Of a stretch of 64,000 bases of DNA, positions 10,789-19,629 are shown piece by piece (positions within the stretch are counted from its first letter, which is position 1; the number at the start of each line of letters is the position of its first letter). The translations under genes were made by a program, and so were the position numbers. This DNA comes from Yarrowia lipolytica (taxonomy: Eukaryota > Ascomycota > Dipodascomycetes > Dipodascales): positions 1,922,001 through 1,986,000 of the forward strand of contig NC_090774.1 of assembly GCF_001761485.1 (NCBI RefSeq). Reading direction: 5' to 3'. The notes beneath the pieces were generated by a model. That model did no database searches. It was not told the DNA's origin and saw nothing but the letters and a program-made list of their open reading frames with translations.

Positions 10789-11348
10789 AGAGCTGGAGGG
10801 AACAAGACAATCAAGCAAGTGACATGAGATAACGAGAAACTGAAGCATGACGAATGGAGGACAGCAAGTATTGGTACTGTAGAACAGTGTTGCGCTGATC
10901 AAGCAGCAAGAAGAGTCCTCCAATTGGACGTTTTCGACGTTGAAAGGATTCATCCAGTCGGCGTATGAGTTGTCTGTGTTGTCATCAAAGATCTTATGTG
11001 TCCTTCATGTCGTCGTCAATGTCATACGTGCTCTCGTGTTGTTGTCGATATCGTCATCCTGTGTCGTCGTCTACGTCATCCATGCTTGTAGCCATGCTTG
11101 TAGCAACGACAATTCCCCATAAAAAAACCACGATACTCACGCTGCACCATCCTTTGGGTCATTGATGGATCCGACCATGGATTCGCTGCCGCTCTTGAAC
11201 AGCAGGCCCAGCACGCCGAGAATGACGATGCCAAATGCAGAAATAACGGTACAAAACCAAGCTTTTCCGGGCTGTGTTAGTTGCTGTGTTACCGATAACA
11301 CCCCCCCCCCCTGTTCTCCATCATACTCACTGCCACGACTGCCTTCAT
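10627..11348 (-). CDS. V-ATPase Vo subunit f (RNAseK / YPR170W-B family), three exons
   Basis: Exons 11348-11331, 11271-11141 and 10732-10627 encode 84 residues; stop included the exons sum to 255 nt. The product begins MKAVVAPGKAWFCTV and contains GSINDPKDGAAVAST, close to budding-yeast YPR170W-B, the Vo subunit f of the vacuolar proton pump. Two membrane spans are visible, one at residues 11-33 (WFCTV to GLLF) and one near 54-73 (FSAVLVYIILFVFCGLQIV). Intron 1 is 59 nt and intron 2 is 408 nt. Both have GTGAGT donors and CTAACACAG acceptors. Intron 2 carries a (GA)21 tract (CT on the coding strand) directly before the branch site. Intron 1 has a duplicated acceptor. The gene is too split to be found by a simple frame search, so the model rests on homology plus splice signals. 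Confidence 0.9.
10741..10783. repeat. (GA)n microsatellite in intron 2 of the V-ATPase f gene
   Basis: About 21 GA units. On the transcribed minus strand it reads as a 43-nt CT tract ending directly at the CTAACACAG branch/acceptor element, so it doubles as the polypyrimidine tract of the intron. Confidence 0.97.
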
Positions 11349-11734
11349 TGTGATGTTTTCGGGGTTGTTGCTCTGGAGGCCTGTGCGTCACTCTATCTGT
11401 GGTAATAGTGATATCGTCGACTGGGAGCGAACTTTATTGCACCAGGGAGTGAAACATAGCCCTTGGGATTTGGTGTAACGAGTAGAAAAGGGTTGACGAG
11501 AGGGAAACAGACGCGGTATATATGTACTTTTTTATTGTGGTGACACCGCCAATGTCGTGACTTGACATTTTAACGACAAGAGAAAAAGACATTTATCCTG
11601 ACACGTAACAGCTCTCGGAGCTACTACAAGTTGTACTGGCTCTATCGTTCACGTGATCAAACCTTAAACAAGGAGAGACACGCATATCACATCTGTCGCT
11701 ACATCTAAACAAAAGACATTCATCACATTTCACA
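11349..11734. promoter_or_regulatory. Divergent promoter of V-ATPase f and CHS5
   Basis: 386 bp between two oppositely directed starts. TATA-like sequence (cggtatatatg) near 11515 would serve the minus-strand gene. No other element is recognised. Confidence 0.5.
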
Positions 11735-13441
11735 ATGGTCGAAGTTTCGCTTACTGTCGGCAAATTGGACGCCTCTCTGGCGCTGCTGCTCACCAAGGAC
11801 CACCATCTCATCGAATTCCCCACAATTCTGCTTCCCGACGACGCCGAGGCCGGCTCGGTGGTGAAGATCACCTGTGAGAAGGACTCTGGAGCGGAGAAGG
11901 AGGAAGAAGACAGCTTTCAGAGCCTGCAAAAGGAGCTGCTGGAAACGTACGGCACGGAGCAGCCCAAGGCGCCAGTTCTGAGCGCGAAAAACATCACCCA
12001 GACGTCTGTGGTGCTGGAATGGGAGCCTATTGAAATCGCCCAGGCCGATATCAAGAAACTGGTGCTGCTTCGAGATGGCGTTTGGTGCGGCCACATTCCC
12101 AACCCACTGGTGCGAACCGCCACCAAGCTGTCTGGCTTTGGAGTCGAGAAGAAGTACACCTTCCAGCTGGTTTTGTACACCACAGCAGGCACCTACGAGT
12201 CAAATCTGCTGGAAATTGAGACCCATAGCATGACCGACCTGCGAGGTATCACTGTGTGCTTGGGCGAAATCGATCCCAACATGACAACGGTCACCGAGTC
12301 TGAAATCTCCGAGTCTCTGGAGGACATTCACGCCAAGCCTCTGCAAAATGAAGTCAAGCTCGATACCACCCATTTCGTGTGCACCAAGCCCCAGGGAGCC
12401 CAATGGGAGAAGGCCGTCGACATGAACATTCCTGTTGTTTTGCCTGAGTGGCTCCGAGCCTGCAAAATGGACAAGAAGATGGTCAACGTCAGAAACTTCT
12501 ACCTGGACTCTGATCCCAAGCACAGATCCCAGTACAAACGAGCTCCTGGCGCCCCCGCCTCTCCTTCCATTCACCAGGCTGAGTCCATCAGGTCCACTGA
12601 GCCTGCTGCTTCTGCTCCTGAGTCTGCTCCTGTTGAGTCTGCTCCAGTCGAATCTACTTCTGTCGAGTCTACTTCTGTCGAATCTACTCCTGCTGCTGCT
12701 GCGCCTGTCGAGTCCACTGCTACCAATTCCTATCTTGAGAGATCCAACACTCGACATTCCATCTTCACCGAGGGCGCTACCGAGGCCGAGGAGGTGGACG
12801 AGGACCCTCTCAACGTTGAGCTCGAAAAGGAGGTTGCCGCCAACGACGCTGAAGTCGAGGCTGCCTCCGAGTCAATGGCCGAGGTCGATCTAGATGGTCC
12901 CAGTGGAGAGCCTGACCCAGACACCGTCGAGGAGATTGCCGTTACCGAGTCTGATCCTGTTGTCGTTGCCGAACCCGAACCTGAACCCGAAGTTGAGGCC
13001 GAGACCAAGGCCGAGGAGAAGGTCAAGGAGCCAGAAGAAGCAGTTACCACTGATGCCATTGAGCCCGAGACCAAGACTGTAATTGACCTCACTGGAGATG
13101 ACAAGCCCACCGAGCCTGAGACTGAGCCTGAGCCTGAGCCTGAATCTGAGAACCAGACTGAACCTGAATCCGAAACTACACCCGCCGAAGAGACTAAACC
13201 CGAGCCTGAAACCGTCAAGTCACCCTCTCAACTCGCTGACGAATTTGCCGAAGTGTCTCTGGAAGACTCAAAGTCGCCTGAGGACAGCACTGCTGAGGGA
13301 GGCAACAAGGAGGACGATGATGATGGAGATGAGGACGGGGACGAGGAAGAGGAAGTGGACGATAAACAGGAGGACTCGAAGCCCGCAGCTGCATCTGGCA
13401 AGAAGAACAAGAAGAAGAACAAGAAGAAGGGCAAGAAGTAG
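11735..13441 (+). CDS. CHS5: Chs5, exomer scaffold for chitin synthase export
   Basis: 568 residues. Chs5 is the core of exomer, which carries Chs3 and other cargo from the trans-Golgi to the plasma membrane. Seen in order: an N-terminal dimerisation region (1-75), a fibronectin type III domain (about 80-165, TQTSVVLEWEPIEI), and a BRCT domain (about 165-260, with VVLPEWLRACKMDK). Then comes a long acidic, disordered tail with PVES/SVES repeats (near 300-330) and Glu-Pro repeats (400-490). It ends in a lysine-rich tail (KKNKKKNKKKGKK). This order and the Lys-rich end match yeast Chs5 (671 residues). Repeat-rich codons in the tail make length variation between strains likely. Confidence 0.95.
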   Translation: MVEVSLTVGKLDASLALLLTKDHHLIEFPTILLPDDAEAGSVVKITCEKDSGAEKEEEDSFQSLQKELLETYGTEQPKAPVLSAKNITQTSVVLEWEPIEIAQADIKKLVLLRDGVWCGHIPNPLVRTATKLSGFGVEKKYTFQLVLYTTAGTYESNLLEIETHSMTDLRGITVCLGEIDPNMTTVTESEISESLEDIHAKPLQNEVKLDTTHFVCTKPQGAQWEKAVDMNIPVVLPEWLRACKMDKKMVNVRNFYLDSDPKHRSQYKRAPGAPASPSIHQAESIRSTEPAASAPESAPVESAPVESTSVESTSVESTPAAAAPVESTATNSYLERSNTRHSIFTEGATEAEEVDEDPLNVELEKEVAANDAEVEAASESMAEVDLDGPSGEPDPDTVEEIAVTESDPVVVAEPEPEPEVEAETKAEEKVKEPEEAVTTDAIEPETKTVIDLTGDDKPTEPETEPEPEPESENQTEPESETTPAEETKPEPETVKSPSQLADEFAEVSLEDSKSPEDSTAEGGNKEDDDDGDEDGDEEEEVDDKQEDSKPAAASGKKNKKKNKKKGKK

Positions 13442-13675
13442 ACTAACATGGTCTAATGAAGCGCATGGATGTTTGACTAATGCACTAATGGTTAGTAAAC
13501 AAGGATATTACCATGATATTAACATGATATTTTTCCCGAATGATATACAACAACGATTTAAATTGATGAAGATGGCTTACAATATCTACAGTATAATGTA
13601 CTTATACTCCTATCAGAGTAACTACGCAGCAACCTGGCGCCAGGGCTGGTTTGCCAGCATTCACAATAAATTAGT

Positions 13676-14100
13676 CTAGTTGTCACCAAACAGACGTCGG
13701 ACTCGTCGCAGAACCGAGTCCTTCTCGGGCACGTAGGGGTGGTCCTTGGAGGGGATCTCCAGCAGCGCAGGGAAGGCCTGTGTGTATGTGTCAACTCGGA
13801 AGCGGATCTTGTCGGCAATATGCTGGTTGATGAGCAGAATGGCAATGTCCTTGCGGGTGTTGGTGAACTCGTCGAACGCCTTCTCGATGGCTTCGTTTTC
13901 GGTTTTGGCGTCCACCACGAAGAAGTTCTTCTTCTTTTCCGCGTCGTCAGACACATTGCCGATTCCCGCCAGCAGCAGGCCCGTCACGGAGTCCTCGTCG
14001 CCAATCACGGCAAGAAACTCTCGGTCTTTTTGTGTGGTTGCCCTGGGTTAGTCTGGCGTCCAAATTGCGGTCGCCGCGGGCGTGGCTGCGATACTCACAT
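13676..14100 (-). CDS. VMA7: V-ATPase V1 subunit F (Vma7), intron splits the start codon
   Basis: Coding exons 14100-14099 (the bases AT) and 14042-13676 give 122 residues beginning [18 protein letters not shown]. Vma7 sits in the central stalk of V1 and helps couple ATP hydrolysis to rotation. The protein contains [20 protein letters not shown] and [17 protein letters not shown], which closely match yeast Vma7 (118 residues). The 56-nt intron (14098-14043) has donor GTGAGT and acceptor CTAACCCAG. Without splicing, the reading frame after the ATG differs from the Vma7 frame, so splicing is obligatory. A shorter start inside exon 2 (MIGDED) would lose the conserved first beta strand. Confidence 0.93.
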
Positions 14101-14616
14101 GGTGTGTGGTGGTGGTGTCGATGCAATGTCAATGTGTCGTCGAGATGATGTGCGTGATGTACGTATAGTTGTGAAAGTTGGCTTAGTCAGGGGGTGCGGG
14201 AAGGCAAGCAGGAAAAGTGGATAAAGGCGGAGAGAAGAAAAACGGAAGAAAAAGATGAACCTCCAAGCTATTCTTTGGGTGTATATTTTGATCTGAGTGT
14301 ATAGTCGACCTTGTGAACTACAGTATTTACCAATGGTACGAGTATGTACGAGTGCACTTACAGTAACACTTGTAGTTGGTTTGGATGTGCCTAGAAGCCA
14401 ATTACGAACAAGTGGAGAGAGAAACAACTATTTAACCGGGCATAAATTCCTTTTTAAATCGATTGATTGTCTTTGGGCACTTTTATTTCCACCACAACAG
14501 ACCATTGCGGCGCACTCATGCTGACTGTTGTTCTAATTAGTTGGGTATATTAAGTACAGGAGACAGATAGATGGCTTTCTTAAGTAAAATGAAGATCTGC
14601 ACTCAAGTGTTTGTGT

Positions 14617-14640
14617 TGTGTGGGTTCGAACCCCACAGAC
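14617..14640 (+). other. Isolated tRNA T-arm / B-box-like element
   Basis: GTGGG-TTCGAAC-CCCAC is a perfect five-pair stem with a consensus T-loop, followed by AGACAGGA where an acceptor 3' strand would lie. No complementary 5' acceptor strand, A-box or anticodon arm is found within about 150 bp upstream, and no T-run follows closely. It is best read as a tRNA-gene remnant or a chance palindrome. Confidence 0.35.
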
Positions 14641-14810
14641 AGGAAAGAAAAAGAAGAAAAAAGATCATTCAAATAGTGATTGACCCCGATGTCCCGACTC
14701 GTTTGACAATCAAATGAGTTTTGTTTTCCTCTCGTTTTTTTCCTCTCGTTTTTTCTCATTTTTTCAAAATTTCCATTTTTCCCCATTTTTCCCTCATTTT
14801 TCTGATTACC

Positions 14811-14852
14811 CAATTTTCAATTTTCAATTTTCAATTTTCAATTTTCAATTTT
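14811..14852. repeat. (CAATTTT)n tandem repeat
   Basis: Six near-perfect 7-bp units lie about 260 bp upstream of the TACO1-like start. Simple repeat. Confidence 0.9.
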
Positions 14853-15114
14853 TGTTCTAAGCAAACCCCGAATTAAACCTATCTAGACCTACCGAAAGTA
14901 GTCGACGATCCCACAATAATTCAACACCAATACATATAACTCATTGCCCTGCCTCTCCTTATATCTCTCATAACGTGACGTCGGTTTTTTAGCCGGCAAA
15001 CGCTACGCCCTCCAAATCACACTACTTGGCTGACATGTGTACTGCTGAATATGCAGTGCTTCCAAACCTTCGGATTCACCATTTTTTCCGCACACCACCA
15101 ACGCCTGATCTATC

Positions 15115-15990
15115 ATGTCGCTTCTCCGTCTGCAATCCGTGTCTGCGCGCGCCTTCTCCACGTCGGCACAGTGTCTCAAGGGCCACTCCAAGTGGCAGAA
15201 CATCCGGCACACCAAGGCCAAGCAGGACGCCATCAAGGGCAACCTAGCCACCAAGTTTGGCAACCAGATTGCAACCGCAGCCAAGATGGGCGGGGCCGAT
15301 CCCGCCGGCAACATCCGACTGGCAACTATCATCGACGCCGCCAAGTCGTACAACGTGCCCAAAAAGACCATTGACGCGGCGATTCGGCGGGGAGCCGGAC
15401 TGGACGCCAAAGACAAGCAGATCGAACAGGTTTTCTACGAGGGCATCGGGCCGTCGGGGGTGTCGCTCATCATCGAGTGTCTCACATCCAACCGAAACGG
15501 CCTGCTGGCCAGCCTCAACACGCCCTTCAACCGAGCCGCGGGCAAAAACTCGGGAATCGCCTTCCCTTCCACAGTCCAGTTTCTCTTCACCCGAAAGGGC
15601 TGCATCACCATTGAGAAGGAACAAAAGTCCATGGTGGCGCCGGACCCGGCTAACCCCATGAAGAAGATCGAGCAAGTGACGGTGCTCGACTTTGACCACG
15701 TCATGGACCAGGCCATTGAGTGGGGCGCCGAAGACGTGGAGGAAGATGTCGACCAGGACGGAAAGGTGGTCTCCTACACGCTCTACACCGACGTGCAGGA
15801 CACTGGAGCCGTGGCCAAGCTGGTGCAGGAAAGTGGCATTGCCGTGGCCGACTTCTCCATCTCCTACATTCCCAACGAAGATACCATGGTGGACATTGAG
15901 GACGAACACAAGGCCGGCGTTTTCCAGGCCTTCATCGACTCCCTCGAGGAGATTGACGACGTGACAGAGATCTACACCAACGCCAGATAA
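15115..15990 (+). CDS. DPC29: YebC/TACO1-family mitochondrial translation factor
   Basis: 291 residues. This is the YebC family, whose mitochondrial members (human TACO1, yeast YGR021W/Dpc29) assist translation on mitoribosomes. The N-terminus (MSLLRLQSVSARAFST) is a typical cleavable presequence. The conserved family start GHSKWQNIRHTKAKQDA follows at about residues 23-39, and the three-domain YebC fold runs to the C-terminus (DVTEIYTNAR). Length fits the family plus presequence. It is transcribed away from VMA7 and converges on STE12. Confidence 0.92.
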   Translation: MSLLRLQSVSARAFSTSAQCLKGHSKWQNIRHTKAKQDAIKGNLATKFGNQIATAAKMGGADPAGNIRLATIIDAAKSYNVPKKTIDAAIRRGAGLDAKDKQIEQVFYEGIGPSGVSLIIECLTSNRNGLLASLNTPFNRAAGKNSGIAFPSTVQFLFTRKGCITIEKEQKSMVAPDPANPMKKIEQVTVLDFDHVMDQAIEWGAEDVEEDVDQDGKVVSYTLYTDVQDTGAVAKLVQESGIAVADFSISYIPNEDTMVDIEDEHKAGVFQAFIDSLEEIDDVTEIYTNAR

Positions 15991-16410
15991 TGTACATAGC
16001 TAACGTGGCGAATATTGAGGTTGAACTAGCTGAATGAGCAACTGAGCGAATCGGAGTCGCAGAGCAGATCGGAGTCATTGACTAGAGCGAATCCGAGACT
16101 CAGACGGGGGAAGTCGATGATACCAACACACTCGCACATAGCATACCTACTGAAGCGTAGTTCACATCCTTGTAGCCCTTACCTCCCGAACTACAAGTAG
16201 CCTTATATTCTGTAATAATATCAAACCAAGTGGTCGCCAGGATGTAATTATGATGATTATGACACAAGTGTCCCGCGGCTATGAAGGTACTGGTGGCAAG
16301 ATCACATTTCAATCACACTCACGTCCACACCATCCAACAATTATGATTAAGCATACACCTATAAATACAATCTGAATGTGGCCATCCACCGTCTATACTC
16401 CAGCATCCCT
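15991..16410. other. Convergent 3' spacer between the TACO1-like gene and STE12
   Basis: 420 bp between two stops on facing strands. No gene or repeat is visible beyond a short near-repeat of gagtcgcagagcagatcgg-like sequence at 16040-16090. Confidence 0.55.
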
Positions 16411-18744
16411 CTACTCCCTCTGAACGTAGTGAGGAAGTCCATCTTCTCCAATGATGGTGGAATACTCGGATGTGCCGGCAGACTCGTGGGGGCCCGAATG
16501 GGTACCTCCATGCCCCACATGACCATGATGTCCTCCTCCTACTCCTCCTTGATACACCGGCTGAGGCGCCATGCCGGGTTTGGCCAGACTCAGAGGCGGA
16601 GGAACCTTGCCCTTTTTAGTGATGCCGTTGCGAGCCAGAGAAGCCGCCAACGACGTGTTTCTGTATGACTTGGGCACCTCGGAAACCGGAGGACCCGACT
16701 GCAACATGTACGACTCGTTGTTTTCGTCGTGCACAGAGGCAGGCACAGAAATAGACGCAGAATCCGACTGTGTGATGTTGTTTGGGGGGCCGTCGGAGTC
16801 TGGCTTTTCAAAAAGACCACTCTTGGCCCGCTTGACGCCCCGCTCGTCTCGCTCAAACTCTGAACTCGTCCGTTTCTTGGACTCGGATTCGTCCGAAGAG
16901 TCGTGGATCGACTGCTGGGACTGTGAGGAAGGAGGTAGAGCCGGCTGCTGGGGTCCCTGGCCATCTTTGCCTTCCACAAAGTCCCAGAATAGCGGCGTCT
17001 TGATCACCATGTTCTGCCGGTAGTCCGTTCCATGGATCACCTTGCCGTTGATGATGTACGTCTGGTGCTCCAGCTCGTAGTCCGGGTAGTCCGGGATGAT
17101 TGATGATGGGTACTGCTTGTTGTTAGGTGCCGCTGAGGCGTTGGAACCCGGATGTGCAGCCTGTGTCGAGGGCGTCGGTTGGCCCTGCTGCTGTGACATC
17201 AGAGCCGTGGCGGCGTTCATACTCTGATCAAACGGGAAAGCCGCATATGTCGCCGACAAAGGGGCCTGCTCATACAGCGAGTCCAGATACGGCATATCCA
17301 TGGGGTTTGAAGGTGGGAAGTAGTCGAGCGGGAAATCGGAAGATTGAGAATCGTCGTTTTCGTCCTTGATCTTTTGGGGTAGCTGCTGCTGCTGCGGGAG
17401 TTGTTGCTGAGACTGAGCGTGCTGCGGATTCTGAGGATTCTGAGGATGCGGCGGATGCGACTGCTGGCCATGCAAAATGGACCCGCCTAGCTGCACCATC
17501 TGATTATACTCGGGGTTGCTGGCCATCTGCTGCTGGTTGAGCTGGATCTGGTTCTGCAGCTGCTGCTGCATGGATGTGAGGTACTCTGTTGGCGTGCTCA
17601 GGTAGTCGCTCAGTGCATACGCACTCTGGTTGGCCACCGTCTGAGATGCAATCTGCCCAGTGGGGCCGCCACCCTGGGTTTGGCCCTCCGGAGGCGCAGA
17701 GTCGGTCACTATACCACCTGGACCACTGCCTGGAGCATCACCTGGGCCTCCTGCACCTCCAACTCCACTGGCGGAAGGTCCCGCCTGTTGTCCACTATGT
17801 CCTCCTCCGGGAAGAGAGCCCACCGCTGGCATCCCGTCTCCGTTGGTCACCTTCATAAGCTGCTCATAGAGACTTTCGTTGAGATCAAAGTTGAAGCTCT
17901 TAGCGGGCTCGGCGTGAGCTTCGGTCGTGGGTTCTAGGTTGTTAAGCTCCCGTCGCATGTCTCGTTCCAGTGCATCGACGAACAGCCGGTCGTGGGGCAC
18001 GCTGAACCAGTAGTAGACCTTTTGTTTCTTTTGTGTTCGAATGCAGCTGTTTTTGTACAGAAACTCGAGGAACGGCGATTTGGGCGACTCGAGCACGGCG
18101 TCGCTGTTGCACTTGAGACCGCGCAGATCGGAGAAAATGCCCTCTTCGAACTTTTTGCGGTTTTTTATCGACCGTCCAAACGCCTCGAACCGGAAGCTGA
18201 TGCATCGAACAATGTCTGTTCCTGTGATATGATAGAGGCCCTTCCAGAGCACGCAGCTGATGAACTCCTCGGTGGGCAGGTAGTAGCGCCGGATAATTTG
18301 GCCCGGCTGCCAGTTTGCCGGTGCGGTCGCCAGAAAAAATTTCACTAGGTTAGTATTTCACAAGAATGGCCTTGAGAGAGTGTCACAATACCCCGATTTC
18401 CCTCAATAATCCCGCCTCTTCCAATTGTGGTGGTCCGTTGCAACCGCGTGCAACCTGTCACAGGGTCTGTTTCATACATGTAACAGCCTGGGTTGGGAGT
18501 CATCACACGTGTCTGGGGGGTATGGTAATGGCTGAGGGAGGTGTATCTGGGCTTACCAACACCCTGTTCCGGTCTCCATGCCGTCCCCATCACTTGTAAG
18601 TCATCAGGCACCACCGTCGAGCACAAACGCGTGCCCGGATCCCATACCTCTCTCTCCCTCTCTCTACTACTGCTACTCACTGTCGTCGACCTGAGCAAGG
18701 GCATCGCGTGCCAGCTGGGGCAGCATATCTCTGATTGAAGACAT
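16411..18744 (-). CDS. STE12: Ste12-family transcription factor, two exons
   Basis: Exons 18744-18681 and 18344-16411 encode 665 residues. Ste12 acts at the end of the pheromone and filamentation MAP-kinase cascades and binds TGAAACA elements. The N-terminal fungal homeodomain-like block (about residues 22-150) is strongly conserved: FFLATAPANWQPGQ, HITGTDIVRCISFRFEAFGR, RKKFEEGIFSDLR, CIRTQKKQKVYYWFSVPHDR. The remainder is Gln-, Pro- and Gly-rich, as usual for its activation and inhibitor-binding regions. I see no C2H2 fingers, unlike filamentous-fungus homologues. The 336-nt intron (18680-18345) has GTGAGT and CTAACCTAG; splicing joins DD to MKFF in frame. A TGAAACA site lies about 93 bp upstream of the ATG. 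Confidence 0.94.
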
Positions 18745-18836
18745 GTCGAAATGTCCGTAGTTACCAGTCGTGTGCTTGTGGCATATATGTGTAAAGTGGC
18801 CGCGCAAAGGAGTCGTGTGGCGGCTGTGAGTGTGTT

Positions 18837-18843
18837 TGTTTCA
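18837..18843 (-). promoter_or_regulatory. Candidate pheromone response element in the STE12 promoter
   Basis: An exact TGAAACA on the coding (minus) strand, about 93 bp before the STE12 ATG. In budding yeast this heptamer is the Ste12 binding site. Autoregulation is inferred from the match alone. A 7-mer is expected about 0.4 times by chance in this spacer. Confidence 0.4.
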
Positions 18844-18880
18844 CTGGAGCCGAGTGTGGGTCGTTGCGTGCTGGGGAGGG

Positions 18881-18881
18881 T

Positions 18882-18920
<39 letters not shown>

Positions 18921-18934
18921 TGTGTGTGTGTGCG
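18881..18934. repeat. (GT)n microsatellite near the STE12 start
   Basis: Slightly interrupted GT repeat, about 140-190 bp upstream of the STE12 ATG. Confidence 0.95.
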
Positions 18935-19593
18935 TGAGTGGATTGCTGTGGCCTGGGTCCGCCGGAAAAGGGAGAGAGGTCGCAATACGTGGATCGGAGG
19001 AGCTCGGCTCTTGTCGTGCTTAGCAGATAGTGAAAACGACGATCTTTGGAGAGTAGATTTGTCTTTTGGCCAAGATTGCCCATTTGAGTTCACCACTACA
19101 GTAGAGTTTTGGCATCTGGCATTTTGGTTTTGGTTTTGGTTTTGGTTTGGTTTGGTTTTTTTTTTTGAAGGGCCACACCACCACCCACCATAACCGGACC
19201 TACCCCAAGTACATTCGGTTCGGTACAGTATGGTACGGTACGATACCGGTATGATGCGAGGAGAGCACCACACCCGCAAGACGCCCGCAGCTTTGTGGCA
19301 AGTTAAAAGACAGCCACCCCCGACGTTACCACACACCGCTGTTGGCCGGTCGCTTTCTCCGGACTCTCCGAGCTCTCCGGGTCCCCTGACACGCTCTCTT
19401 TCTCGACAGGGACGGGTAGACGTACTCGTACTACAAGTAACTATCTGTGCTCCTTCTTCGGACCAACTACCACACACCGTGGGTTGCAGTTGATGGAAAG
19501 GTCTAGATTTCCCGCCATTTCCCGGCCATTTCCCGCCATTTCCCGTCCATGTGATGGATGCTTGTGCGAGCAACAACTTGGTCTTTGTGTTGG

Positions 19594-19596
<3 letters not shown>

Positions 19597-19628
<32 letters not shown>
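19597..19628. repeat. (GT)n microsatellite
   Basis: About 16 GT units in the upstream region of STE12. Confidence 0.95.

Positions 19629-19629
<1 letters not shown>

Larger units (their letters stand above)
14101..15114. other. Intergenic between VMA7 and the TACO1-like gene
   Basis: Divergent promoter region of about 1 kb. It contains a tRNA-like T-arm (14617-14640) and a (CAATTTT)n tract (14811-14852). No protein gene seen. Confidence 0.6.
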
